This document shows, one piece after another, positions 50,965-60,172 of a stretch of 64,000 nt of DNA. Both the position numbers and the translations under genes were made by a program. Numbering within the stretch: the stretch's first letter is position 1; each line of letters opens with the position of its first letter. The notes beneath the pieces were generated by a model that ran no database searches, was not told the DNA's origin, and saw only the letters and a program-made list of their open reading frames with translations. This stretch comes from Thorsellia anophelis DSM 18579 (GTDB lineage: Bacteria; Pseudomonadota; Gammaproteobacteria; Enterobacterales; Thorselliaceae), in NCBI RefSeq assembly GCF_900111395.1, contig NZ_FOHV01000002.1, forward strand, positions 123,675-187,674, written 5' to 3'.

Positions 50965-52449
50965 TTACCTATTTTCTATAATCCAAGTGTTTAGTTTAGA
51001 TTGCTCCTCAGAAGATAGCTTAAGCCCGAGTTTAGTTCTTCTCCAAATAGCATCATCTAATTCAGTTACCCATTCATGTTTAATTAGATATTCTAATTCC
51101 GCCTCATACAAATCGGCACCAAAATGCTCACCTAAATCACTGAGTTGAGATTTATCTTTCAAAATAATCTCACTATTAGAACCATAAGTATAGGCGTAGC
51201 GTTTTGCAGTATCTTTCCCTAACCAAGGATATGTTTGCCATAAGGCAGCCGCATAGGAATATCTTGAACCTGTAAAATTACCGCCAGGTAAAATATTCTT
51301 AGACGTCCAAGCACTTTTAATACCAGTATAAAAAGGAGTAAGATCATTTATTGCTTGCTCTGCAAGTTTGCGGTAAGTCGTTAACTTACCACCAAATACT
51401 GAGAGTAGAGGTAATTTTCCTCCTTCATCTTGCAATGAAAGAGTATAGTCACGTGTGATTGCTTGTGGTGAATCCGACTCATCATCACATAGAGGACGTA
51501 CACCAGAAAAATGCCATATAATATCTTCTTTTGATAGCTGTTTTTTAAAATAATCATTATAGGCATTTAGCATATATTCTATTTCTGCATCACTTGCTTT
51601 TGCACTAAGAGGATCACCTATATGTTCTACATCAGTTGTGCCTATCATTGAGTATTCATCTAACCATGGGATTACAAAAACAATACGTTTGTCTTTATTT
51701 TGCAAAATATAGGCTTGTGGCTCATCATGAACTCTAGGAACCACAATATGGCTGCCACGAATTAACCGAATACCATAAGGTGATTTAAGTTCTAATCCAT
51801 TATCAAAGAACTCTTTAACCCAAGGACCTGCTGCATTGACAATACCACTTGCTGTATAAGTAAGTGTTTCATTTGTTAGTGTATTATATGCACTGACAAC
51901 CCATTTATCACTATCACGCTTTGCCCCGGTTACCATTGTTCGTGTTTTAACTTGCCCACCTTTTCTAATAACCTCTTGTGCGTTGATCACCACTAACCTC
52001 GCATCATCTACCCAGCAGTCAGAATATTCAAAACCTTTTGTGATGTGCGATTTTAAATAGCTATTTTCACCAAATTTGATGCTATTACTTTTAGGTAGGG
52101 TACCGCGCTTACCTAAATTGTCATACAAAAATAATCCTGCTCTTATCATAAGAGCAGGCCTCAAATGGGGTTCATGTGGTAATCGAAAACGCATTGGAAA
52201 AGCTAGGTGCGGAGCGAGTTTAAGTAAAACTTCTCTTTCAGATAAAGCGTGGCTGACTAGTTTGAATTCATAATGCTCTAAATAGCGAAGACCGCCATGA
52301 ATAAGTTTTGAACTAGCTGAAGAAGTCGCACATGCTAGATCTTTTGCTTCTAATAATAAAACATTCAAGCCCCTACCAGCTGCATCAGCGGCAATACCTG
52401 CGCCATTAATACCTCCACCGATAACAATTAGGTCAAAATGTTGAGTCAT
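50965..52449 (-). CDS. glpD: Aerobic glycerol-3-phosphate dehydrogenase
   Basis: FAD enzyme of 494 aa at the inner membrane that oxidises glycerol-3-phosphate to dihydroxyacetone phosphate and reduces quinone. The FAD loop VIGGGINGAGIAADAAGRG lies at residues 8-26. SSKLIHGGLRYLE and the GTTDVEHIGDP segment are typical. It stands alone; glpK, glpF and glpR are not in the window. Upstream lie a GlpR-like operator and a CRP-like site, the same control as in E. coli. Confidence 0.97.
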   Translation of the reverse strand: MTQHFDLIVIGGGINGAGIAADAAGRGLNVLLLEAKDLACATSSASSKLIHGGLRYLEHYEFKLVSHALSEREVLLKLAPHLAFPMRFRLPHEPHLRPALMIRAGLFLYDNLGKRGTLPKSNSIKFGENSYLKSHITKGFEYSDCWVDDARLVVINAQEVIRKGGQVKTRTMVTGAKRDSDKWVVSAYNTLTNETLTYTASGIVNAAGPWVKEFFDNGLELKSPYGIRLIRGSHIVVPRVHDEPQAYILQNKDKRIVFVIPWLDEYSMIGTTDVEHIGDPLSAKASDAEIEYMLNAYNDYFKKQLSKEDIIWHFSGVRPLCDDESDSPQAITRDYTLSLQDEGGKLPLLSVFGGKLTTYRKLAEQAINDLTPFYTGIKSAWTSKNILPGGNFTGSRYSYAAALWQTYPWLGKDTAKRYAYTYGSNSEIILKDKSQLSDLGEHFGADLYEAELEYLIKHEWVTELDDAIWRRTKLGLKLSSEEQSKLNTWIIENR

Positions 52450-52484
52450 GTCGCTCCCTAAAAATGAGTGTTTAAATAAACATA

Positions 52485-52502
52485 ATGTTTGATATCGAGC
52501 AT
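52485..52502. promoter_or_regulatory. GlpR operator candidate for glpD
   Basis: ATGTTTGATATCGAGCAT fits the GlpR operator form ATGTTCGATAACGAACAT with four changes and is itself nearly palindromic around GATATC. It lies 36-53 bp upstream of the glpD ATG, where a repressor would block transcription. Confidence 0.65.
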
Positions 52503-52517
52503 TTTAGGGGCTGTGCT

Positions 52518-52533
52518 TGTGAATTGCAACACA
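52518..52533. promoter_or_regulatory. CRP site candidate for glpD
   Basis: TGTGAATTGCAACACA matches TGTGA-N6-TCACA at nine of ten fixed positions. It lies directly upstream of the GlpR-like operator, as an activator site would. Confidence 0.6.
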
Positions 52534-52573
52534 TGTGTAAACTTTTTGTATTAAAAATGTGATGATAAAGAGG

Positions 52574-53524
52574 TTATTGGGTTGATATATATTTTAATGC
52601 TCTGATTTTTAATGAGTTGTATGGGTAGCTATAAAGATAGTTTTTAAATAAATATTCTTTAATGTGAGATTCAGCCGCAGGTGGGGAAACAAGTAATATT
52701 TCAGAAATCATATCTATTAAATGAAGCAAATCGCTAATGCATTTTTCGATTTCGAGCGTATTGCGTAAAAAACATTCTTCTAGATATAAGAGTTGTTGAA
52801 GAAGATTTGCTAGTTTATCCTTTTGATTAGTTGATGTTATTACTTTAGGTGCATTAAGTATTTGTTGGGCGTCTAAACTGCTTTGTGATCGTAGTTGCAA
52901 CATATGTCCTCTTGCAGCTTTTGATAAGTCACTTATTCGTAAGCCATTTATTTTCAAAATATTAAGAGCAAATATTAAGACCTCATTTAAGCTGCCAGAT
53001 TTAAGTTCAATTTCAACTTCACAAATAGGTTCGTTTAGTTGATTAGATGTGATAGCACCTTCATCTAGCACTACTTCTACACAAGTAGTGCTAGATAGTT
53101 CAACTAACCAAGTGGTTCTTAAAAAGTTTGTTGTAAATTGAGGTTTAAGTAGTGCTTGTAACTCAATACAATCCGTTCCATTTGGCCAGATATTATCGGG
53201 TAGCAAGTGAATGTTTAATTTGCCATCGACTAAATGTACATTGTATTCTTGACGTTTAGCGATCCCAGGCATCCCAACTGAAGCTGTTTTCAAAGTCATT
53301 TCATATTCGTCATTAAATCCCCTAACACGTAATCCCATATCATGTCGTCTCAGAAAATTATCCTCAGTTTCATAATAAGTATTACTAAGTTGACAGGATT
53401 TAGGTAGGCTTGGTATTAAGCTTGCCATCAAGGTTAAAAAAGATTTTTTTGATTCAGGTAATAATGAAAATTTCAATTCTGTTTCAAGTTGATTAGTATT
53501 CGAATTAGGATTATTTTGGGGCAT
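52574..53524 (-). CDS. ygiF: CYTH-domain triphosphatase, YgiF-like with shortened C-terminal domain
   Basis: Protein of 316 aa. Residues 12-210 are a CYTH domain with the metal-binding ETELKFSL motif, TYYETEDNFLRRHDMGLRVR and the late ICEVEIELKSG and DLSKAARGH, matching E. coli YgiF (inorganic triphosphatase). E. coli YgiF has a further CHAD domain of about 200 residues; here only about 95 residues follow, rich in Leu and without clear CHAD histidines. ATG 53524 is preferred; a TTG at 53536 would add four residues. It is near yqjA, 62 bp away. Confidence 0.85.
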   Translation of the reverse strand: MPQNNPNSNTNQLETELKFSLLPESKKSFLTLMASLIPSLPKSCQLSNTYYETEDNFLRRHDMGLRVRGFNDEYEMTLKTASVGMPGIAKRQEYNVHLVDGKLNIHLLPDNIWPNGTDCIELQALLKPQFTTNFLRTTWLVELSSTTCVEVVLDEGAITSNQLNEPICEVEIELKSGSLNEVLIFALNILKINGLRISDLSKAARGHMLQLRSQSSLDAQQILNAPKVITSTNQKDKLANLLQQLLYLEECFLRNTLEIEKCISDLLHLIDMISEILLVSPPAAESHIKEYLFKNYLYSYPYNSLKIRALKYISTQ

Positions 53525-53598
53525 GATATGTCTCAAATAAAGGTAAGGATGTGAATATTTAGAAGGCAGGCTTAGAAATTATCTAAGCCTTAAATTCG

Positions 53599-54267
53599 TT
53601 ATTTTTTAGGTGGATTATTGCGTTTTTTTGACCAGATCATATAAATTGAGCTGATTAATCCAAATACCAATAAAACGATTGGTAGTATCATCAAAATATG
53701 CATAAATTGGGTTTCATATTTTTCAAAAATTTTTGTGTTACCAAACACATACCCTACTAAGGTTAATGAAAGTACCCAAAATATGCTACTTAACCAATTG
53801 AAAATTTGAAATCTTTTAGGCTCTAACCCTGAAATTCCTGCAAGTGTAGGCATCAAGGTACGAACAAATGCGATAAAACGACCAATTAATAGTGCCATTA
53901 GCCCATGTTTATAAAATAAATCATGTGTTCTTTGATGATATTTTTGAGGTAAATGCCCCAACCAAGATTTAACAATTGTTGTATTACCTAACCATAATCC
54001 TTGCAGGTACCCAACCCAACTCCCTAGGCTCGCGCCTGCAACTAGGAGTATTAAAGTGAAAGGTAGATTCATCGTATCTTTAGAAATTAACACACCAACT
54101 AAAATCAGTAAACTATCACCAGGTAAAAAAGCTGCAGGTAGAAGACCATTTTCTAGAAATAGTATTAAAAAAAGGATTAAGTATAAGGCCCACAGAACAT
54201 TTGGATCCTGAAGGGTAGCAAAATCATGTGTCCAAAGTGCAAAAAATAAGTTTTGTAATAATTCCAT
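53599..54267 (-). CDS. yqjA: DedA-family membrane protein, YqjA-like
   Basis: Inner-membrane protein of 222 aa with several TM helices. LENGLLPAAFLPGDSLLILVG and the conserved GRFIAFVRTLMPTLAGISG with its essential Arg residues are typical of YqjA/YghB. These proteins support envelope integrity, and homologues are linked to undecaprenyl-phosphate or phospholipid flipping. The C terminus is basic (KKRNNPPKK). It is probably monocistronic. Confidence 0.92.
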   Translation of the reverse strand: MELLQNLFFALWTHDFATLQDPNVLWALYLILFLILFLENGLLPAAFLPGDSLLILVGVLISKDTMNLPFTLILLVAGASLGSWVGYLQGLWLGNTTIVKSWLGHLPQKYHQRTHDLFYKHGLMALLIGRFIAFVRTLMPTLAGISGLEPKRFQIFNWLSSIFWVLSLTLVGYVFGNTKIFEKYETQFMHILMILPIVLLVFGLISSIYMIWSKKRNNPPKK

Positions 54268-54502
54268 TCACTTTCCTAACAGCAAAAATACAATTTAAAA
54301 GAAATAAATAATATAGATATCCATGATGATATAATGTTTATTATAAAAATAGTATCTCACAAAACGAAACAATAGACTTGTTTTAGTTTACTTACAATTG
54401 ATTTAAAACCTTAAATATGTGCTAATTGTTTATTTTTTTATCAATCTATATGGTTTAAAAGAGGTTAACAATTCAGTATTAGATAGAACCACTGCTAATA
54501 AC

Positions 54503-55492
54503 CTAATTTTGATCTGCCTGATAAGTTACACCTATTTGCTCTCTTAATGCAGTGATAACTTCGATTGTTGTTAGTGAGCGTAAGATATCATCATGATTTA
54601 TGTGTTTATTTGCGACTAGTTCTGAAAAATAAGATGCTTCAAATATCATAGTGTTATCTGGGTGACGGTTTGAAATAAGCTGAGTTTTGTTTGTATTACG
54701 CATAATTTTAGTAATAGATTCACACTCTGATAAGTGCTCAATGACTAAACTTCCTAATTCACCTTGGATTTCACTTGGTACGTAAGAATTACTTATTTTA
54801 GAGTGTTGTATATTGACTAAAAAATCATCAAAGGCAAGTGTCGCTGTTCCTAATCCATCAACTCCAGTATCTAATTTTATTGCCTGGCCTACAACATGAT
54901 TTGGCTTACCCCACAAGGTAATTGCAAAAGCGACGCAATAAAAGCCTATATCCATTAAAGAACCATTTGAAAAAACAGGATTAAAAGTATTAGGAAGCTC
55001 ACCTGCTAGGTATCGGGGATAGCGTGAAGAATACTGGCAGAAATTGAGATTGGCTAAGCGAATTTTGCCAAGAGAATGTAATTCACTTTTCAGGATTGAA
55101 AAATTAGGGGTGTAAGCAGTTTTAAAGGCTTCGAATAAAATGACTTGGTTGCGTTTAGCACATTCAAACATTTGGATTGCTTCAATATAATTTGAAGCCA
55201 TAGGTTTTTCGACGATAACATGCTTACCGTGATTCATAAAAAGCATCGCCTGTTTGGCATGTAATGAATTTGGACTCGCAATGTAAACTGCATCAAAACT
55301 ATTGGATGATGCTAAGCTATCTAAATCTGAAAAGAGTTGAGAGTTTTCAGAAGGATATTTACTCGCAAATGTTTCAGCACTATCTTTATTCCTAGAATAA
55401 ATTGCTTTTAATTGGTATAACCCAGTTGATAAAGCTGCTTCGACAAATTTGTGCGTAATCCAATTAGTACCTATAATTGCTAAACGTAACAT
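54503..55492 (-). CDS. ygjR: Gfo/Idh/MocA-family oxidoreductase, YgjR
   Basis: NAD(P)-dependent oxidoreductase of 329 aa. The N-terminal Rossmann fold (LAIIGTNWITHKFVEAAL), the EKPMASN catalytic-lysine motif near residue 93 and NGSLMDIGFYCVAFA in the substrate domain are seen. It matches E. coli YgjR along its length. The substrate, likely a sugar or its derivative, is unknown. It lies 14 bp after ygjP, the same neighbour as in E. coli. Confidence 0.93.
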   Translation of the reverse strand: MLRLAIIGTNWITHKFVEAALSTGLYQLKAIYSRNKDSAETFASKYPSENSQLFSDLDSLASSNSFDAVYIASPNSLHAKQAMLFMNHGKHVIVEKPMASNYIEAIQMFECAKRNQVILFEAFKTAYTPNFSILKSELHSLGKIRLANLNFCQYSSRYPRYLAGELPNTFNPVFSNGSLMDIGFYCVAFAITLWGKPNHVVGQAIKLDTGVDGLGTATLAFDDFLVNIQHSKISNSYVPSEIQGELGSLVIEHLSECESITKIMRNTNKTQLISNRHPDNTMIFEASYFSELVANKHINHDDILRSLTTIEVITALREQIGVTYQADQN

Positions 55493-55506
55493 AATTAATC
55501 CTCTGA

Positions 55507-56025
55507 TTAACTGTCAAAAAAAGGAGTGCCTTCTATCTCAATTTGTACTAAGAATAATCTTACATCAAATTCTAATTGAAAATAGTTTGGTTCCATATAA
55601 GTGCATAACTGGTAAAAGGCCTTGTTATGAGTTTTTTCTTTAATATGTGCAAGTTCGTGTACAACGATCATTTTTAAAAATGGTTCAGGTGCGCGTTTGA
55701 ATATATTACCAATACGAATTTCTATTTTAGCATTAGCTTTGCCACCTTGCACTCGGGTTACTGCAGTGTGTAAGCCTAATGCGTTATGCATTACATGAAT
55801 TTTATTATCATACTGCACTTTATTCAAAACAGGGGCATTTTTAAAATATTTTTGCTTGAGTGAATTTGCATATCCAAAAAGAAGTTTATCGCTATTAAAT
55901 TGATGTATTGGCTCGCCTTTATAACGATTTTTAAGAACCATCCCAATCCTTTTGGTTTCAATTAAGTTTTGTACTTGCAATCTTATTTCAGGTGAATATC
56001 CTTGAAAGTACTCTAAACCAGCCAT
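55507..56025 (-). CDS. ygjP: YgjP, M48-like metal-dependent hydrolase
   Basis: Protein of 172 aa with the metal site VVHELAHIKEKTHNKAF (HExxH followed by a third His) and the family sequence NKVQYDNKIHVMHNALGLHTAV. E. coli YgjP is 167 aa and nearly collinear. The family (formerly DUF45) looks like a zinc protease; a nucleotide pyrophosphatase activity has been claimed for E. coli YgjP, but the role is not settled. It forms an operon with ygjR. Confidence 0.93.
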   Translation of the reverse strand: MAGLEYFQGYSPEIRLQVQNLIETKRIGMVLKNRYKGEPIHQFNSDKLLFGYANSLKQKYFKNAPVLNKVQYDNKIHVMHNALGLHTAVTRVQGGKANAKIEIRIGNIFKRAPEPFLKMIVVHELAHIKEKTHNKAFYQLCTYMEPNYFQLEFDVRLFLVQIEIEGTPFFDS

Positions 56026-56253
56026 ATTCCATTTATTTCCATTATCAATTTTACTCTACGAAGAGAATGTAATAAAAATGCGCGCAATGAGCAAGTACTT
56101 TACACTTTCTTTCTTATACGCAGCATTTAATTTGAGGTAATCAGTGTAAATCAAGTTATAATCTATTAATAGCTCGATGCAGATTTTCAATTTAGATTAG
56201 CTGCATTTTATCATACGCAAGTTTGCGTTTCTTTTTTATTTTTCGGTTGATTT

Positions 56254-57225
56254 ATGACATTTTCTAAACTTAGTGCAACACTTCAAACCCATCAACTTGG
56301 TCAAAGATTGGATCAAGCTTTAGCTGAAATCTTTCCTGATTATTCACGCTCAAGGATTAAGGATTGGATTGTGGAAGGAAAGGCAACTCTAAATGGCGTG
56401 GTTGTTACTACTCCTAAGGAAAAAGTATTTGGGTATGAATCTGTTACGCTCACTGTCGAATTAATTGAGCAAGTCAATTGGCATGCTGAGTCTATGGCTC
56501 TTGATATTTATTATGAAGATGAAGATATATTAGTGATTAATAAACCTGCAGGTTTAGTTGTCCATCCTGGGGCGGGAATACGTGAGGGTACGCTACTTAA
56601 TGGATTATTAGGGTATTATCCAGCGATAGCCGAAGTTGCTAGAGCAGGTATAGTGCACCGTTTAGATAAAGATACAACCGGGCTAATGGTTGTAGCTAAG
56701 ACGGTTCCAGCTCAAACTCATTTAGTTGAGGCGCTTCAAGCAAGGCGTATTACACGTGAGTATGAAGCTGTTGCAATTGGCTACATGACTGCAGGTGGAC
56801 GAATTGATCAGCCTATTGCGAGACACCCGACAAAAAGAACTCATATGGCAGTTCATCCTATGGGCAAACCCGCTGCAACTCAATATCGTTTAATTAAGCA
56901 GTATAGAGCGCATACCCATTTGAGATTAAGGCTGGAGTCAGGCAGAACACATCAGATCAGGGTACACATGGCGCATTTAAATCATCCATTAGTTGGTGAT
57001 CCTCTTTATGGTGGAAGGAGCCGTTTACCAGCGCACTCTAGTGACAATTTGATTGCAACCTTACAGGCATTTAATAGACAAGCATTGCATGCAGCTCATT
57101 TAGCACTTAATCATCCAATTACTCAGGAACCGCTTGCATGGAGTGCTCCGTTACCAGACGACTTTCAAAATTTACTAAAAGCCTTGCAGGTAGATTTAGA
57201 GGAAAATATCGATAGGATGTACTAG
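56254..57225 (+). CDS. rluD: 23S rRNA pseudouridine synthase D
   Basis: Makes pseudouridines 1911, 1915 and 1917 in helix 69 of 23S rRNA, which contacts the decoding centre. Length 323 aa. The S4 domain is at residues 15-75 and the catalytic Asp is in HRLDKDTTGLMVVAKT near residue 140. RTHQIRVHMAHLNHPLVGDP is standard. pgeF follows at 29 bp, as in E. coli. Confidence 0.96.
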   Translation: MTFSKLSATLQTHQLGQRLDQALAEIFPDYSRSRIKDWIVEGKATLNGVVVTTPKEKVFGYESVTLTVELIEQVNWHAESMALDIYYEDEDILVINKPAGLVVHPGAGIREGTLLNGLLGYYPAIAEVARAGIVHRLDKDTTGLMVVAKTVPAQTHLVEALQARRITREYEAVAIGYMTAGGRIDQPIARHPTKRTHMAVHPMGKPAATQYRLIKQYRAHTHLRLRLESGRTHQIRVHMAHLNHPLVGDPLYGGRSRLPAHSSDNLIATLQAFNRQALHAAHLALNHPITQEPLAWSAPLPDDFQNLLKALQVDLEENIDRMY

Positions 57226-57254
57226 TTTTTATAATCAAAATGAGGAAAGGGTAA

Positions 57255-58019
57255 TTGAACAATAGCTATATAACACCAAACTGGCATGCCCCTAGCAATG
57301 TATGTGGATTGACGACAACACGATTAGGAGGCCTTAGTGATGCTCCTTTTGATAGCTTTAACCTTGGCGCGCATGTTGGAGATGAGGCGGGATGTGTGGA
57401 GGCTAATAGGCTGAAATTAATGCATATCGCAGATTTACCTCATATGCCCAATTGGTTAAATCAAACTCATAGTGTCTCTGTCGCTACAATTAAATCCGGT
57501 CAACTCAGTACAGTTGATGCTGATGCTGTCTACACAAATGAGATTAATACTGTTTGTGCTATTCTAACCGCTGATTGTTTACCTGTTTTATTTGTTAATA
57601 AAGCAGGAAATGAAATTGCTGCTGCGCATGCTGGCTGGAGAGGACTTGTAAATGGCATACTTGAAAATACTATCAATTGTTTTAATGCCAATCCTCAAGA
57701 TATTCTTGTTTGGTTTGGTCCTGCAATTGGGCCAAAATATTTTGAAGTTGGGCAAGATGTATTTGATGCTTTTTTAAATATAGATAGTGAATGTGCGTTT
57801 GCATTTCAACCCTGTATAAATCATGATGATCAATCACTAGATAAGCCTAAATATTTAGCTAATTTATATAGCTTAGCCAAACATCGATTAATGAGATGTG
57901 GGCTAAGCGACTTTTATGGCGCAGATCGTTGTACGGCGAGTGAGTCAGAATATTTTTACTCTTATCGCCGTGATAATAAAACAGGACGAATGGCCACTTT
58001 AATTTGGCTGACTCGCTAA
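57255..58019 (+). CDS. pgeF: Peptidoglycan editing factor (YfiH/PgeF)
   Basis: Multicopper-oxidase-like (laccase-domain) protein of 254 aa that removes L-Ser wrongly placed in the peptidoglycan precursor. The metal ligands are visible in QTHSV, ADCLPVL and AAHAGWRGL. The start is TTG 57255 with GAGGAAAGG just upstream, giving MNNSYITPNWHAPSNVCGLT. It shares the rluD transcript. Confidence 0.93.
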   Translation: MNNSYITPNWHAPSNVCGLTTTRLGGLSDAPFDSFNLGAHVGDEAGCVEANRLKLMHIADLPHMPNWLNQTHSVSVATIKSGQLSTVDADAVYTNEINTVCAILTADCLPVLFVNKAGNEIAAAHAGWRGLVNGILENTINCFNANPQDILVWFGPAIGPKYFEVGQDVFDAFLNIDSECAFAFQPCINHDDQSLDKPKYLANLYSLAKHRLMRCGLSDFYGADRCTASESEYFYSYRRDNKTGRMATLIWLTR

Positions 58020-58028
58020 TTAAAGTTA

Positions 58029-58301
58029 TTATGCGCTTTCTTGCAAACCTCTAATTTTACTTTTTCTATCAATTAAGTTGCCGTAAGTATCATAATAGCG
58101 CGTTGGCCAAATCAGTGATGGATGCATACCTAATCTGTCTGCTATTATCCATTCTCCTTTAGGCCAAGGTCTTATGAGTGTATTTGAAAGTGTTGAGGAA
58201 CTTAGTCCTGCATCTCGTGATAGAGCAGCGAGCGTTGTTCCTGATTTTTTGAGTGCGGCAATTATATCTGCTGGATGCCAATCCGATGGCTGTTGATGCA
58301 T
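58029..58301 (-). CDS. sfsB: Ner/Nlp-type DNA-binding regulator SfsB
   Basis: Helix-turn-helix protein of 90 aa related to the Ner repressor of phage Mu and to E. coli SfsB/Nlp. DWHPADIIAALKKSGTTLAA, then LSSSTLSNTLIRPWPKGEWI and the IWPTRYYD ending match SfsB nearly residue for residue. In E. coli it is linked to maltose-gene expression; its targets here are unknown. It is convergent with pgeF, 9 bp apart. Confidence 0.93.
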   Translation of the reverse strand: MHQQPSDWHPADIIAALKKSGTTLAALSRDAGLSSSTLSNTLIRPWPKGEWIIADRLGMHPSLIWPTRYYDTYGNLIDRKSKIRGLQESA

Positions 58302-59082
58302 AACATCATCTCCTTAAGTAAAAAATTTAATCCATTAAATTATGGGGTGGTGCAATACTTGTAAGTCCAATTGGTTATTTAAAATTTTTTGATAAGAAAA
58401 TTTTTAAAAATAAGGGATAATTACAGTAAAGCTGAATAAAAACAGAAGACTGCGCTAATTAAAATGGATTGGTTATTCCAAATCAAATCCATATATTGAG
58501 AAATACGCAGAACTCTAAATGCATTTTATGAATTTTTTGGCAAATGTCTATTGAAAAATTTAACAGTTAAACCTTATCTCTAAAATTTTGATATTAATGT
58601 ATCTATTTGGGTTATCCACAAGGGTGAGCTGTACTTTTAACAGGTTTATATATAAAAACTGAAGAAAATTGATAAAAAACTTAAGGTATTTATTCATGAT
58701 ATGGAATTATTTAAATATATTTTTAAATGGCAGTTAAAAATAATAAAGTAGGGTAATAAAAATATATTGAGTTAATAAATTTCTTGAATGTAAATTAATT
58801 AAATTGAATGGCTTGAATAAAAATTGCAATTAAGTGAATAAATAATTTGTTAATATTAAGTTAAATGACTCTAGATATAGAGACATAAATTAATTTAAGT
58901 ATATGATGAAGTAGCTGAGTTTTTGAATATTTTAGAACATTAATACTACTATTAATAGCATATAGAAATATTGATATTTTAGAATAAAGATTTAAATTTT
59001 TTAAGGATAAAAATACCAATTAATACTAATATTTCAACTAAATCAGTATGAATTGGTATGTCATGAATTAAAGTAGATTGTG
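58302..59082. other. Large AT-rich region without genes
   Basis: About 780 bp of very AT-rich sequence between divergent sfsB and the ispB terminator. It has many short TTAA/TAAT runs, one perfect DnaA box TTATCCACA (58612-58620) and no coding frame with a ribosome-binding site. One DnaA box and the absence of dnaA, mnmG or GATC clusters do not support an origin. Confidence 0.5.
59003..59059 (-). terminator. ispB terminator
   Basis: ATACCAATT-A-ATACT (59013-59027) pairs with AGTAT-G-AATTGGTAT (59045-59059) with one mismatch and a 17-nt loop; on the minus strand TTTTTATCC follows the stem. It is 24 bp after the ispB stop. Confidence 0.75.
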
Positions 59083-60054
59083 TTAATAAGTGCGGTTAAC
59101 AGCAAGATTAGCTAAAAAAATTAAGGCATCTTTATAAATTGAGTCATCAAGTTGAGATAACGACGCAATTGCTTTATCCGATTCTTCTTCAGCTTTTTGT
59201 TTCGTGTAATCTAACGAACCATATTTATTCATAATCTTAAGTACATTATCAATGTGCTGCCTGCCGTCGCCTGTTTCTACAATTTGCCTTAATAGATGCC
59301 TATCTTCACCATCTGCGTGAGCCATAGCATGGAGTAAAGGCAGAGTAACTTTTCCTTCAGCTAAATCATCACCTAATGCTTTACCTAATTGTTCACTATC
59401 GGCAGTATAATCAAGATGGTCATCGATCAGCTGAAATGCTGTGCCAAGATATTTTCCATAGTCTTTTAAGCATTCAGTTAGTGTATCGTCCTGGTTTGTA
59501 ATTACAGCTGCTGAATGAGTAGCTGCTTCAAATAAACGTGCAGTTTTGCTGTAAATAACTTGCATATAATCCGTCATAGACACATCAGGGTTATTGCAAT
59601 TAATCAGCTGTAATACCTCTCCTTCGGCAATTACATTAACAGCATCTGACATAAGTTTTAGAAGCGGCATTGATCCGATGTCTGTCATCATTTGAAATGA
59701 ACGAGTGTAAATAAAATCTCCAACTAAGACGCTAGCAGCATTTCCAAACTCAGCATTTGCAGTTGATTTACCTCGTCTAGTTGGAGATTCATCAACCACA
59801 TCATCATGTAAAAGAGTTGCTGTGTGGATGAATTCAATCAGTGCAGCAATTTTAATATGATCTTGTCCTTTGTATCCAAGAGCATGTGCGCTGAGCAGGG
59901 TGATTAATGGTCTTAATCTTTTTCCACCACTACTAATTAGGTAATAACCTACTTGATTGATTAATGAAACTTTTGAGTTGAGTTGAGACAAAATTTCTTC
60001 ATTAACCGCCTTCATATCTTTTTCGGTTAAATTCATGACATCTGATAAATTCAT
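59083..60054 (-). CDS. ispB: Octaprenyl diphosphate synthase
   Basis: Trans-prenyltransferase of 323 aa that makes the quinone side chain. The two Asp-rich motifs are LLHDDVVDES near residue 85 and QLIDDHLDYT near 212, with GGKRLRP earlier, so it should be active. The product length may not be exactly C40. In E. coli it is next to sfsB (nlp), and that neighbourhood is kept here with the AT-rich region between. Confidence 0.95.
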   Translation of the reverse strand: MNLSDVMNLTEKDMKAVNEEILSQLNSKVSLINQVGYYLISSGGKRLRPLITLLSAHALGYKGQDHIKIAALIEFIHTATLLHDDVVDESPTRRGKSTANAEFGNAASVLVGDFIYTRSFQMMTDIGSMPLLKLMSDAVNVIAEGEVLQLINCNNPDVSMTDYMQVIYSKTARLFEAATHSAAVITNQDDTLTECLKDYGKYLGTAFQLIDDHLDYTADSEQLGKALGDDLAEGKVTLPLLHAMAHADGEDRHLLRQIVETGDGRQHIDNVLKIMNKYGSLDYTKQKAEEESDKAIASLSQLDDSIYKDALIFLANLAVNRTY

Positions 60055-60172
60055 AGTGGCAGCCTTTACTTAGCTTTAGTCAATAAATAAAAAAACAAAT
60101 TTTTTGATAATATACTCATGAATATGATGTTATAAATATTTCAATATCAATTATTTATATTTATTGATCTGT

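Noticed and set aside
58612-58620. Possible replication origin around the DnaA box
   Set aside because: Only one perfect DnaA box, no cluster, no dnaA/dnaN/mnmG/rnpA-rpmH neighbours.
59090-59098. Haemophilus-type uptake word AAGTGCGGT
   Set aside because: Only one copy was noticed in 64 kb, far below the density in Pasteurellaceae, so it is probably chance.
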